Positions 36,505 through 46,187 of a stretch of DNA of 64,000 nucleotides are shown here, one piece after another. Both the position numbers and the translations under genes were made by a program. The DNA comes from Nitrosomonas sp. (GTDB lineage Bacteria; Pseudomonadota; Gammaproteobacteria; Burkholderiales; Nitrosomonadaceae): NCBI GenBank assembly GCA_024281825.1, contig JAMWZY010000001.1, positions 372,001 to 436,000 on the forward strand. The letters are read 5' to 3'. The notes beneath the pieces are model-generated. The model had not been told where the DNA came from and ran no database searches. It worked only from the letters and a program-made list of their open reading frames with translations. How positions within the stretch are numbered: the first letter of the stretch is position 1; the number at the start of each line of letters is the position of its first letter.

Positions 36505-37230
36505 TCAACGTCTCCCGTCATACCAAATGGGTAATTTTTTCTTGTCAATTAATGTCCGGTGAGGGTGTAATAAAACGCTCATCAATTGAGCGATAATTTC
36601 ACGTCCGGAATAGAGTTGTACTTTACGAGGAGAGGTGATTAATGGATGATGAATGAGAATAGTAAATTTTAAACCTCGCTGATTGCCCCAACGCTTGAGT
36701 AATTGGCTTAGATGAATTTCATCAGCGGCAAAAAGTTCCTGATTAAAGCCACCGACTTCCCGAAAGGCATCAGCCCGACTAACTACTAATGCACCCGATG
36801 CCCAACGAAACGTGACTGATAAAAATGTCCAAAGCTTCATAGCGGCATTACCCCACCACGGCAAATTCGGCATATGCATTACACTGCCACAACCGACATA
36901 GCGATTACTGTGTATCATTTTCATGATATCGGCAACCATTCCGCGATTAAGCAAGCTATCGGCATCGACAAACAACAGCCAATCGCCTGTCGCAACAGCT
37001 GCACCTGCATTGCGAGCGCGTCCGATTTGATTAATGGGTTCAAAAACGACTTGTGCGCCTGCTTGTTGCGCTATTTTGGCGGTGTTATCGGTCGAGTTAT
37101 TATCTACCACGATTACTTCATAAGAAAATTCGGGAGATGCTTGAGCATTGATTGCGTCGAATACCGAATTCAAACAGTGAGCAATCAAGCTTTCTTCATT
37201 AAACGCAGGGATTATGATCGAAAGTTTCAT
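36505..37230 (-). CDS. Family 2 glycosyltransferase
   Basis: This 241-residue GT-A fold enzyme begins MKLSIIIPAFNEESLIAHCLNSV. It has the nucleotide-binding VVDNNSTDNT segment, the metal-binding DxD in LLFVDADSLL (near residue 100), and the acceptor region GALVVSRADAFREVGGFNQELFAADEIHLSQLLKRWG. A longer frame to 37560 overlaps the acylase gene and has no family similarity, so I start at ATG 37230. There is no membrane segment long enough for a processive synthase. The acceptor is unknown; it lies downstream of the acylase gene on the same strand. Confidence 0.85.
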   Translation of the reverse strand: MKLSIIIPAFNEESLIAHCLNSVFDAINAQASPEFSYEVIVVDNNSTDNTAKIAQQAGAQVVFEPINQIGRARNAGAAVATGDWLLFVDADSLLNRGMVADIMKMIHSNRYVGCGSVMHMPNLPWWGNAAMKLWTFLSVTFRWASGALVVSRADAFREVGGFNQELFAADEIHLSQLLKRWGNQRGLKFTILIHHPLITSPRKVQLYSGREIIAQLMSVLLHPHRTLIDKKKLPIWYDGRR

Positions 37231-37292
37231 AGCAAAGATAGTTCCATGGTTGAGTGAATAGGTTTGTTCTTTTAATACTGTTATACAGGTTC

Positions 37293-39671
37293 TTAAGGTG
37301 TTAAGCGCATTTGTTTCTCGGCTATGCCGGGTAAGAACGGAGTCGTTTTTCCCTCTACCCAATCGGCATGTCCAACGCCATAATATGGGGAAAACGGATG
37401 TCCACTTTGTCCTCCAGGCATACTGAAATAGCCTTGTTCTTCTTTTCCCGGAGTGACTGCTGAACGTTGTGAAGCACCAAAGGTGGGTGTTTGGACGCGC
37501 GGCATATTGTGATCGCCTGGAAGTTGATCGGGAGGCATGTCCAGCCAATTTGAAATCCATGCAGGCAATCTTTTGCTGAGTGGGTGACGAATGCGAGCCG
37601 TATTGATCATTCCCCAGGTACGTTCTGAAATATTGCCTTGTTTCTGAAGCTTTTCTACAGTTCGTTGTGCGCTTTTGAGCAATAAATCTTCCCAGCTCAG
37701 ATATTCAGTCGGAAGCAGGTGCATGGGTTGATGTTCAATCAATTGCCAAACAACAGTCTCTGCCTGGCTTAACCGAGGCATTCTGAAATTATTGTCCAAT
37801 ACTTTTATGGGGGCAGCAAAGCCATTCAGAATGGCTTTCATAACTTGATGGCGGTAGGTATAAACAATGCGGTAGGCAGTCGAGTCAACCGAAGCTTTTC
37901 CATCCCAATCACCCAATGCTTTTTGTACAGATTCAACCCATGATTCCTTATCATCCACCGTTTGCAAAGTTTTAGTTAGTAATTCATACCAGTTTGATAA
38001 CAGCAGTGCGCGATTATCTAGCTGAATGGCTTGCATATCTGCAACGGTCAAGTGATCAAGTTCCATTAAGCGGTCACGAATTTGCCACGCTCTTGCGCCT
38101 AAATCATAACCACCATCACCGAGTAAATCTAGTTGTTCGTTCGAGACTAAACGTGAATTAGCAGACCATAGCCGTTGCGATGCGGGATTGCTGATGAGAG
38201 GATATTGTTCCGGATCTAGCCATCCTATCCAGCCGGTATCAGGCTCGCTCCAGTTTGCGGGTAACTGTGGATCGTAATTTTTAGTCCGTGCAGGAATACG
38301 ACCTGCAAGCGTCCATAAAATATTGCCATCGCGATCACCAACAATAAAATTTTGTACGGGAATGCCGGAAAGTTGTGCAATTTTCGCAGCCTCTTGTGTA
38401 TTTTTTGCGTGCTCTAGCTCAATCAATTTGAGGTTAATGGCTTCTGGTCTTAATGCCGACCATGCTAAAGCCAGTGGTGTTGCATCATGATCTTCTGCAA
38501 TGATTGGCCCCCATTCGGTTTCATAAACAGCGAATACTTCGTCTGCGGCGTTATGGACACGAATTCTTTCCTCATTGATTTCGAAAGATTTCCAGCCTGC
38601 TGAGCTGAGATAACGGGTATTGTCGTTTTGATCGATTGTAACTCGTACCCAATCGGCAAAATCGCCTTGACTATTAGTGAAGCTCCAAGCAATAAAACGG
38701 TTCGAGCCAATGATGAATGAGGGGGTTCCCGGCAAGCTGATGCCGGTTATATCGTGATGGATATCTGTTGCTGAAGGCGAGGGGTAAATTAATCGCGATC
38801 TAAACCATACATTCGGAACGCGTAATGTCAAATGCATGTCGTTGGCTACTAAGGCCGATCCACCAGTTAATGTGCCAGAAACCGCAAAACTATTACTACC
38901 AGGGATCGACTCGCTATAAAATTGATCATTCGAAGAAGCTTGTTTGTCGAAAAGTTGCAGGTTGATATCCTCAGGGGACGGAACGTTGGGCAGGGAAATC
39001 TCTTCTTCAACTAAAAGCGCATTCCAAGGACCATTTTTTGTGGTTAGAAAACGATACACTGATTCCGGAAGTGCAGCATGCATCGTAGATAATTTTAATT
39101 CACGAAAGATATTGGATTCATTTAATGTCAAGAACATCGCCAGTATTACTAAAATGCTGTCCTCATTTTTCCATGGTGTCAGTTGTTTTTGTGCCAGTAA
39201 ATAGGGAAAAGGACGGGTGGTCAAAGATTCAATTCCATGATTGACACCGATTCGGTACGCATCCAATAATTGACGCTGCGTTTCCGGAAGCTGTTCGAGC
39301 ACCAAACTAGAACGAGCGCGCAGACGGAATTTTCTTGCTTTAATATCACGCATCAGCATGCTGGCGCCAAATAATTCTGCTAGCTCACCGGCGGCTTGTC
39401 GGCGCAATAAATCCATTTCAAAAAAACGTTCCTGTGCGTGCACAAATCCCATCGCTTGTGCCAGGTCTAAACGGTTTTGTCCTTTAAAAGTGACTGTGCC
39501 TAGCGAATCTCTCTCGATTGAAACGGGTGCGGATAATCCAGGTGAAGCTTTTTCTCCATCATAGTGAGGCAAACTGCCCAGCAGCAGGAATCCCACTATG
39601 CTAATCAATAAAATGGTGATTGTTACGCCTGTTATCAAGCAATAGCGAATGAACTGTAAAGTAGTATGCAT
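37293..39671 (-). CDS. Penicillin acylase family protein (Ntn hydrolase)
   Basis: This 792-residue precursor has a hydrophobic N-terminal signal/anchor (about 8-32). An alpha chain contains LAQAMGFVHAQERFFEMDLLRRQAAGELAELFG. The autocatalytic cleavage site is in IPGSNSFAVSGTL, where the Ser after Gly (near residue 257) becomes the N-terminal nucleophile of the beta chain. ALVANDMHLTLRVPNVWF and NSQGDFADWVRV support the family. Members cleave amide-linked acyl chains, including penicillins and acyl-homoserine lactones (as in PvdQ/QuiP). Which substrate applies cannot be told. The GT2 gene follows after 62 bp. Confidence 0.9.
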   Translation of the reverse strand: MHTTLQFIRYCLITGVTITILLISIVGFLLLGSLPHYDGEKASPGLSAPVSIERDSLGTVTFKGQNRLDLAQAMGFVHAQERFFEMDLLRRQAAGELAELFGASMLMRDIKARKFRLRARSSLVLEQLPETQRQLLDAYRIGVNHGIESLTTRPFPYLLAQKQLTPWKNEDSILVILAMFLTLNESNIFRELKLSTMHAALPESVYRFLTTKNGPWNALLVEEEISLPNVPSPEDINLQLFDKQASSNDQFYSESIPGSNSFAVSGTLTGGSALVANDMHLTLRVPNVWFRSRLIYPSPSATDIHHDITGISLPGTPSFIIGSNRFIAWSFTNSQGDFADWVRVTIDQNDNTRYLSSAGWKSFEINEERIRVHNAADEVFAVYETEWGPIIAEDHDATPLALAWSALRPEAINLKLIELEHAKNTQEAAKIAQLSGIPVQNFIVGDRDGNILWTLAGRIPARTKNYDPQLPANWSEPDTGWIGWLDPEQYPLISNPASQRLWSANSRLVSNEQLDLLGDGGYDLGARAWQIRDRLMELDHLTVADMQAIQLDNRALLLSNWYELLTKTLQTVDDKESWVESVQKALGDWDGKASVDSTAYRIVYTYRHQVMKAILNGFAAPIKVLDNNFRMPRLSQAETVVWQLIEHQPMHLLPTEYLSWEDLLLKSAQRTVEKLQKQGNISERTWGMINTARIRHPLSKRLPAWISNWLDMPPDQLPGDHNMPRVQTPTFGASQRSAVTPGKEEQGYFSMPGGQSGHPFSPYYGVGHADWVEGKTTPFLPGIAEKQMRLTP

Positions 39672-39735
39672 ATCCTCAATGTATCGAGCTACCGGAGTAT
39701 TGGTTTATGTACAAAATTAGGGCATTGCAACGGTA

Positions 39736-39764
39736 TCAATGGCTCAATGGTTCAATGGTTCAAG
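39736..39764. repeat. 8-bp tandem repeat upstream of flhB
   Basis: Three units of TCAATGG(C/T) plus a partial fourth unit lie in the 188-bp divergent region between the acylase gene and flhB. Octamer repeats of this kind can change copy number by slippage and alter promoter spacing. Confidence 0.8.
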
Positions 39765-39859
39765 TATTGCACAAATAAAAGGGATGATTCTTTGTTTGTT
39801 CTTAGCATCAAGATTGACCTGCCACTATGATAATTCATTTGTGAGAATTTGGAGTTGTC

Positions 39860-41014
39860 ATGGCTGAAGAAAATGATTTAGAACGCACAGAACCGGCGAC
39901 GCCGCAGCGCTTACAGAAGGCTAGAGAAGAAGGCCAAGTCGCACGTTCACAAGAACTTACCACATTCACCCTACTAATGGTAGCGGCTGGGAGCTTGATT
40001 TTACTTGGCTCTGATGTGATGAAGAAGCTCTTGTCGATCATGAAGGCGGGTATGCAAATGGAACGTGAATTAGCGTTCCAGCCGAATTTGATGATGACGC
40101 GCTTTGCTGAATTAGCTTTTGAAAGCTTGCTTGCTATTGCTCCGCTACTACTGATTTTGATCATTACGGCTTTTTTTGCACCGATGTTTCTCAGTGGTTG
40201 GATGGTTAGTGCTAAGGCGCTCATGCCTAATTTTGGTCGGATCAATCCAATTAAAGGGATTGCTCGTATTTTTTCTGCGCGTAGCTTGGTTGAGTTAGTT
40301 AAAGCCATTCTCAAAACGATTGTAATCGGTGGTGTTGCAGCGTTGGTCATTTGGAACAACAAGCATGAAATTATGGCATTGTTAGTGATGCCGATTGATG
40401 CAGGTATCACTGAGACCGCAGAATATTTGGCCATCAGTTTCATTTTAACGGTGGGTGCAATGGCCCTAGTCGTTGTCATTGATGTGCCATTCCAAATGTG
40501 GGAACACGCTAAACAATTGCGTATGACCAAAGATGAGATTCGCCGAGAGCACAAAGAAAGTGAAGGAGATCCTTTTATCAAAGCGCGGATCCGCGGATTA
40601 CAACGTGAAGCAGCACGTCGCCGCATGATGTCGGAGATTCCTAAAGCCGATGTGATTGTAACTAACCCAACGCACTATGCTGTGGCATTGCGTTACAAAA
40701 ATGATTCGATGCGGGCGCCAAAGGTGGTCGCTAAAGGTGTGCATTTACTCGCTGATCGTATTCGTGAAATAGCAAAAGAACATCGTATACCGATTCTCGA
40801 AGCGCCACCGCTTGCGCGTGCATTGTATTACCACGCAGAACTAGAAAGTGAAATCCCAGAAAAGTTGTATACCGCAGTGGCCGAAGTTTTGGCCTATGTG
40901 TTTCAACTCAAGCGCTATCAAGAGTATGGCGGTGATGCGCCTCAGCCGCTCGTTGATGTAGCCGTTCCGGAAGGGATGGATCAACCCAATATACAGTTTA
41001 ATAATGAATCATAA
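39860..41014 (+). CDS. flhB: Flagellar type III export protein FlhB
   Basis: FlhB is the export-gate switch that changes substrate specificity from hook to filament. Four membrane helices (about 30-210) are followed by the cytoplasmic domain with the autocleavage site NPTH (near residues 269-272, in VTNPTHYAVALRY). The N-terminal TEPATPQRLQKAREEGQVARSQELT is diagnostic. Length 384 matches. It opens the flagellar operon flhB-flhA-flhF-flhG-fliA-motC-motD. GGAG precedes the ATG. Confidence 0.96.
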   Translation: MAEENDLERTEPATPQRLQKAREEGQVARSQELTTFTLLMVAAGSLILLGSDVMKKLLSIMKAGMQMERELAFQPNLMMTRFAELAFESLLAIAPLLLILIITAFFAPMFLSGWMVSAKALMPNFGRINPIKGIARIFSARSLVELVKAILKTIVIGGVAALVIWNNKHEIMALLVMPIDAGITETAEYLAISFILTVGAMALVVVIDVPFQMWEHAKQLRMTKDEIRREHKESEGDPFIKARIRGLQREAARRRMMSEIPKADVIVTNPTHYAVALRYKNDSMRAPKVVAKGVHLLADRIREIAKEHRIPILEAPPLARALYYHAELESEIPEKLYTAVAEVLAYVFQLKRYQEYGGDAPQPLVDVAVPEGMDQPNIQFNNES

Positions 41015-41054
41015 CTAACCGAGGTCAATGCGCTTTTAAATAGCATCGCTTGTA

Positions 41055-43145
41055 ATGAATATGAATAATACAGCCACACTATCCGGTTTGATTGACGCCA
41101 ATAATCTTAAAACATTGGCTGGGCCGGTATTGATCATCATGATTCTGGCAATGATGGTATTGCCTTTGCCACCTTTTGTGTTGGATGTGCTGTTTACTTT
41201 TAATATTGCGGTATCCATTATTGTTTTAATGGTCAGCTTATATACGCGCAATCCGCTGGATTTTGCAGTTTTTCCAACCATTCTACTTATCACTACGTTA
41301 CTAAGGCTGTCATTGAATATTGCCTCTACCCGCGTGGTGTTGTTGGAAGGACATACCGGCCCAGACGCCGCGGGCAAAGTCATCGAAGCATTCGGACATT
41401 TTTTGGTTGGCGGTAATTATGCAGTGGGGTTAGTAGTATTCATTATCCTAGTAGTAATTAATTTTGTTGTCATTACCAAAGGTGCCGGAAGGATTGCGGA
41501 AGTGAGCGCTCGGTTTACGTTGGATGCGATGCCTGGTAAGCAAATGGCGATTGATGCCGACTTAAATGCGGGTTTGATAGGTGAAGATGAAGCGCGCAAA
41601 CGCCGCACAGCCATTTCTCAAGAAGCCGATTTTTACGGTTCGATGGATGGTGCTAGCAAATTTGTACGTGGTGACGCTATCGCCGGTATTTTAATCATGC
41701 TGATTACAATCATTGGTGGGTTAATCGTAGGCGTATTGCAGCATGATTTGGAATTAGACTTGGCGGCAAAAAACTACACCATGTTGACGATTGGTGACGG
41801 TTTGGTAGGACAAATTCCGGCATTGATTATTTCAACCGCAGCGGGTTTGGTGGTAAGCCGTGTTACGACGGATGAAGATTTAGGTGAACAGGTATTGAGT
41901 CAGTTATTTAATCAACCGCAAATCCTGGTCATAACCGCTTGTATCATGGGTATTATGGGCTTAATCCCAGGCATGCCAAATTTTGTATTTCTACTGATTG
42001 CTTCAATTCTTGGTGGAATCGCATACTTCAAAAAGAAATCGATGGAAATTCAGGAAGTTAAGCCAGAGATTGTAGAGTCTCCGATAATAGAAAAAACTGA
42101 CGCCAGTTGGGATGATGTGGCACCAGTAGATACCTTGGGATTGGAGGTCGGCTATCGACTGATTCCGATGGTCGATAAGGCGCAGGATGGAGATTTGCTA
42201 AAAAGAATTAACGGAATACGCCGGAAATTCGCACAGGAAATCGGTTTTTTACCTCCAGTCGTGCATATTCGCGACAATCTTGAACTACGTCCGAGTGCTT
42301 ATCGTATTACCTTGAAAGGGTCAGTTATGGGGCAAGGTGAATCCTATGCTGGTATGTATTTAGCAATTAATCCTGGGCGGGTTACGATGCAATTACCCGG
42401 TACAGTTACCAGCGATCCGGCGTTTGGACTTCCTTCAGTCTGGATTGAATCTTCGTTGCGCGAGACGGCACAAATTAACGGTTATACCGTCGTTGATGCA
42501 AGCACAGTAGTGACGACTCATATTAACCATCTCATTCATTCGCATGCGGCTGAATTATTAGGCCGCCAGGAACTGCAAAAGCTTTTAGATCACTTGAGCA
42601 TACAATCGCCTAAATTGATCGAAGACTTAGTGCCTAAGCTGCTGCCGTTGTCTACGGTGCAAAAAGTCCTCCAAAATTTATTAGATGAGAGTGTTCATAT
42701 CCGTGATATGCGTACCATTATTGATGTTTTGATTGATCATGCAGTTGCAACACAAGATGCTGCTGAGTTAACTGCACTGGTCAGGAATGCATTAGGTCGC
42801 GCGATTACCGAGCAATATTTTCCAGCTGGCGCAGAGTTGCAGGTGATTAGTTTGCACCACGAATTGGAAAGCATTCTGGTACAAGTGATGCATGCTGGCA
42901 GTACTCAAACCAGCGGAGGCATGGAACCAGGACTTGCCGATACACTACTAAAAGAAGCGCGTAACGCAGTGGAACATCAAGAAAAATTAGGACTACCAGT
43001 GGTATTGCTGGTGCCAAGCTCTATTCGCCAATTGCTGGCGAAATTTCTCCGTCGCGCTATGCCGCAACTCAGAGTTTTATCGCATTCTGAAGTTCCAGAT
43101 GCCCGAAAAATTAAAATCACTTCCGTCATTGGAGGTAACAAATGA
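41055..43145 (+). CDS. flhA: Flagellar export gate protein FlhA
   Basis: FlhA forms the nonameric proton-driven export gate. Eight membrane helices occupy about residues 18-325. The conserved FHIPEP-type loop KGAGRIAEVSARFTLDAMPGKQMAIDADLNAGLI is intact, and the large cytoplasmic domain (about 350-696) binds export chaperones. Length 696 is typical. It overlaps flhF by 4 bp (ATGA), with GGAGGT positioned for flhF. Confidence 0.97.
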   Translation: MNMNNTATLSGLIDANNLKTLAGPVLIIMILAMMVLPLPPFVLDVLFTFNIAVSIIVLMVSLYTRNPLDFAVFPTILLITTLLRLSLNIASTRVVLLEGHTGPDAAGKVIEAFGHFLVGGNYAVGLVVFIILVVINFVVITKGAGRIAEVSARFTLDAMPGKQMAIDADLNAGLIGEDEARKRRTAISQEADFYGSMDGASKFVRGDAIAGILIMLITIIGGLIVGVLQHDLELDLAAKNYTMLTIGDGLVGQIPALIISTAAGLVVSRVTTDEDLGEQVLSQLFNQPQILVITACIMGIMGLIPGMPNFVFLLIASILGGIAYFKKKSMEIQEVKPEIVESPIIEKTDASWDDVAPVDTLGLEVGYRLIPMVDKAQDGDLLKRINGIRRKFAQEIGFLPPVVHIRDNLELRPSAYRITLKGSVMGQGESYAGMYLAINPGRVTMQLPGTVTSDPAFGLPSVWIESSLRETAQINGYTVVDASTVVTTHINHLIHSHAAELLGRQELQKLLDHLSIQSPKLIEDLVPKLLPLSTVQKVLQNLLDESVHIRDMRTIIDVLIDHAVATQDAAELTALVRNALGRAITEQYFPAGAELQVISLHHELESILVQVMHAGSTQTSGGMEPGLADTLLKEARNAVEHQEKLGLPVVLLVPSSIRQLLAKFLRRAMPQLRVLSHSEVPDARKIKITSVIGGNK

Positions 43146-44425
43146 AAGTAAAAAGGTATGTCGCACGGACATCACGTGAAGCATTGCGTCAAGTCAAAGA
43201 TGAATTGGGGAATGACGCCGTCATACTTTCAAATCGAAAAACTAGAGATGGCGTGGAAATCATGGCGTTAGCTGAGGCAGAGATGTCGAATCTGGTGCAG
43301 CCACAAATGACAGCAAGTGATCGAGAACGAAATGTCGATAGCAATGCAATGCCTTCAACAGCGATGTACGCAAAAACACCATTGCTCCAACAGGATGATG
43401 AGCCAGTCATTGCGACCAAAACACCTCCAGAGATGCTATCTGCTACCTTTGCGCAAAGCATCATTGCAGAAATACAAGCGATGAAAACCACCCTGGAGGA
43501 TCAATTAGCCAATGTTGCATGGGGCAACTTTACGCAACGCAAACCGGAGAAGGTCAAAATACTTCGTGCCATGTTAGAAGCTGGGTTCAGCCCATCTTTA
43601 TCGCGTCGATTGGTCGATAAGCTGGCTGCAGAGTTTAATTATGAGCAGAGTTTGAAACAAGCGATTTCTGCTTTGTCGATGAATCTACAAACAGTAGTTA
43701 GCGATGAAATGATTGAGAAAGGTGGTGTCTACGCACTCATCGGCCCCACTGGTGTCGGAAAAACAACCACTACAGCCAAGCTGGCTGCTCGATGCGTGAT
43801 TCGTCATGGCACCGATAAGGTCGCGTTGCTGACGACGGATAGCTATCGTATTGGCGGCCATGAGCAATTGAGGATTTATGGTCAATTACTCGGTATTCCG
43901 GTTCGTAATATCAAAGATACCGAAGATTTGCATCTGACTTTGTCAGAATTGAAACATAAACACATGGTATTGATTGATACCGTGGGTATGAGTCAACGGG
44001 ATCGCATGGTAACCGAGCAACTGGCAATGCTGATGCAATGCGGCACCGAGGTTAAGCGCATCTTAATTTTGAGCGCTGCATCGAATGGCAAGACCTTGGA
44101 TGAAGTTATTTCCGCTTATCAAAAATATGGCATTCACGGTTGCATCATCACAAAAGTAGATGAGACGGCATCGTTAGGTGTCGTGTTGGATGTTGTGATA
44201 CGTAGAAAATTACAGTTGCATTATGTTGCAAATGGACAGAAAGTTCCGGAAGACATTCATGCTGCACACTCCCGATATTTATTACACCGCATTTTCAAAT
44301 CGTCGCAATCTGATTCTGCATTCACGCTTCAAGATGCAGAATTTGCTCTGGTTATGGCGAACCAAGGTCAAGAAGAATCTTCGCGGTTGAATAACAAATC
44401 ATTGACGGGGTTTGGGTATGACTAG
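43142..44425 (+). CDS. flhF: Flagellar SRP-like GTPase FlhF
   Basis: FlhF sets the position, and with FlhG the number, of polar flagella. The N-terminal B domain (KVKRYVARTSREALRQVKDELGNDAVILSNRKTRDGVEI) is followed by an N domain and an SRP-type G domain from about residue 195. The G domain has IGPTGVGKTTTTAKLAA, TTDSYRIGGHEQLRIYG, VLIDTVGMSQRD and TKVDE. Length 427. It implies polar flagellation rather than the peritrichous FlhDC system. flhG overlaps its end. Confidence 0.95.
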   Translation: MKVKRYVARTSREALRQVKDELGNDAVILSNRKTRDGVEIMALAEAEMSNLVQPQMTASDRERNVDSNAMPSTAMYAKTPLLQQDDEPVIATKTPPEMLSATFAQSIIAEIQAMKTTLEDQLANVAWGNFTQRKPEKVKILRAMLEAGFSPSLSRRLVDKLAAEFNYEQSLKQAISALSMNLQTVVSDEMIEKGGVYALIGPTGVGKTTTTAKLAARCVIRHGTDKVALLTTDSYRIGGHEQLRIYGQLLGIPVRNIKDTEDLHLTLSELKHKHMVLIDTVGMSQRDRMVTEQLAMLMQCGTEVKRILILSAASNGKTLDEVISAYQKYGIHGCIITKVDETASLGVVLDVVIRRKLQLHYVANGQKVPEDIHAAHSRYLLHRIFKSSQSDSAFTLQDAEFALVMANQGQEESSRLNNKSLTGFGYD

Positions 44426-45314
44426 GATGATTTTGCACGATCAAGCAGCTGGATTACGGAATTTAATTCCACTTAAATCGCATGACCGTGCACGTGTATT
44501 TACTATTGCAGGTGGCAAGCCGCGTATTGGTAAAACAAGTATTGCCATCAATCTTGCAGCTGCATTAGCCAAAAATGGCCAACGCGTGCTATTGATTGAT
44601 GAAAATCCATGCCATAACAATATTTGTAGTTATCTAGGGTTACGTGCCCGTTTTGATTTGTTGCATGTTATTCGTCGAGATAAGGCAATGCACCAGGTGC
44701 TACTGCAAGGGCCAGATAACATCAGCGTGTTATCCGCTACGCGGGGCATCCGAGAATTAAATAAACTGAGCCCTATTGAGCAGGATTGGTTGATTCAGAG
44801 TTTTTCCGAATTGACACAATCAGTAGATATCGTGTTAGTCGATACTGCCATTACTGGTTTGACTCATGTATTGCCTTTAAGTCTGGCATCCGAGCAGGTC
44901 ATTATTGTCATTTCAAGCTCGGCGACGTCACTGACTGGAGCTTATGCATTGATCAAAATCATGAGTCAGGTCTACGCCAAGAAACACTTCCTGGTATTGG
45001 TCAACAAAGTTAATTCTGAAAAAGAATCGTTTGCTATTTATCAGAATTTATATAACGTTGCGCGGCAATATCTATCTGTCACGCTGGAGTTTGTCGGTCA
45101 TATTCACAACGATGAGCGATTACGTACTGCTACACAATTATGCAAATCAGTGCTGACTACATTTCCAAACTCTGATGCATCAGTTCATTTTAGACAACTA
45201 TCTCACGATATTTTTTGCTCATCTTGCCCAGATAAATATAACGGGGGGATTGATAATTTTATGCAGCGACTCATTCGAACAAGCCATTTGAGTATGGCAA
45301 ATCTTACGGCGTAA
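44418..45314 (+). CDS. flhG: MinD-like ATPase FlhG (FleN)
   Basis: FlhG is the ParA/MinD-family regulator of flagellar number. The deviant Walker A reads GGKPRIGKTSIAIN (usual GKGGVGKT, so the two glycines are Pro-Arg), and the second motif is VLLIDENPCHNN where Asp is usual after the Asp-Glu/Ala pair. VDIVLVDTAITG is the Walker B region. These changes may weaken ATP hydrolysis but keep the essential lysines. The C-terminus lacks a clear membrane-targeting helix of MinD type. Start at ATG 44418, within the end of flhF. The stop overlaps the fliA start by one base. Confidence 0.88.
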   Translation: MTRMILHDQAAGLRNLIPLKSHDRARVFTIAGGKPRIGKTSIAINLAAALAKNGQRVLLIDENPCHNNICSYLGLRARFDLLHVIRRDKAMHQVLLQGPDNISVLSATRGIRELNKLSPIEQDWLIQSFSELTQSVDIVLVDTAITGLTHVLPLSLASEQVIIVISSSATSLTGAYALIKIMSQVYAKKHFLVLVNKVNSEKESFAIYQNLYNVARQYLSVTLEFVGHIHNDERLRTATQLCKSVLTTFPNSDASVHFRQLSHDIFCSSCPDKYNGGIDNFMQRLIRTSHLSMANLTA

Positions 45315-46036
45315 TGGATATGTATACAGCGAGTGGAACTAGAAAAATAGATACCGAGCAATTCGTTATAGAGTACACGCCATTGGTCAAGCGAATTGCT
45401 TATCACATGATGGCAAGATTGCCAGCCAGTGTACAAGTGGATGATTTGATTCAAGCTGGCATGATCGGGTTACTCGATGCGATTACTCGCTATGAAGGTT
45501 CTTATGGTCGGCAATTTGAAAGCTATGCCGCACAGCGTATCCGGGGTTCTATCTTAGACGAATTGCGCGAAGCAGATTGGCTATCGCGTGGTCTACGTAA
45601 AAAGATGCGTCAAATAGAAGCTGCCGTAAGCCTGTTAGAGCAGCGTAATGGCTGTGCACCCGGTGAACAGGAACTTGCCGATGAATTGAAAATGCCGCTA
45701 GATGAATATCAATCAACATTACAAAGCGCACGGGGCGCCCAGCTTATTTATTACGAAGATTTTCAACAGGACGATGAGGAACCTTTTTTGGATCGATTGG
45801 TGAGTGACACTGAAGGCGATCCACTCAATGCATTATTAGATGAGAATTTCCGCGCAACCTTAATTGCTGCGATCGATCACCTTCCAGAACGTGAGAAGCA
45901 GGTGATGGGCATGCATTATGAGCAAGAAATGAATTTGCGTGAAATCGGGGAAGTGCTTGGTGTCAGCGAATCCCGTGTTTGCCAACTGCATACACAGGCC
46001 ATCGCCCGTTTACGTAGTAAGTTGAGAAACTCCTAA
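45314..46036 (+). CDS. fliA: Flagellar sigma factor FliA (sigma-28)
   Basis: This sigma factor transcribes late flagellar and chemotaxis genes. Region 2 (LVKRIAYHMMARLPASVQVDDLIQAGMIGLLDAITRYEGSYGRQFESYAAQRIRGSILDELREADW), region 3, and region 4 (LPEREKQVMGMHYEQEMNLREIGEVLGVSESRVCQLHTQAIARL) are complete. Length 240 is standard. Translation is coupled to flhG. An anti-sigma FlgM is not encoded in this window. No sigma-28-type promoter was recognised in front of motC. Confidence 0.96.
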   Translation: MDMYTASGTRKIDTEQFVIEYTPLVKRIAYHMMARLPASVQVDDLIQAGMIGLLDAITRYEGSYGRQFESYAAQRIRGSILDELREADWLSRGLRKKMRQIEAAVSLLEQRNGCAPGEQELADELKMPLDEYQSTLQSARGAQLIYYEDFQQDDEEPFLDRLVSDTEGDPLNALLDENFRATLIAAIDHLPEREKQVMGMHYEQEMNLREIGEVLGVSESRVCQLHTQAIARLRSKLRNS

Positions 46037-46187
46037 ATAGTAATCGTCGGCTTAGCCATGTTAGTTTTGGGATTCTTAGTTGGCCGTGCAAATCGGTGCT
46101 TAATCGTATTATTTTAATAAATTTACCTTGCCTCTTGAGCGGCTAGGTAATCTTGTTACGAGATAAATTGCATGGTTTCTAGGTTAA

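Noticed and set aside
36505..37560. Longer 351-residue version of the GT2 protein
   Set aside because: The extra 110 residues overlap the acylase gene and are Arg/Thr/Ser-rich nonsense; the family start is at 37230.
39835..40626. 263-codon - strand frame opposite flhB
   Set aside because: Antisense reading of flhB; rich in Arg, Ile and Ser with no domain pattern.
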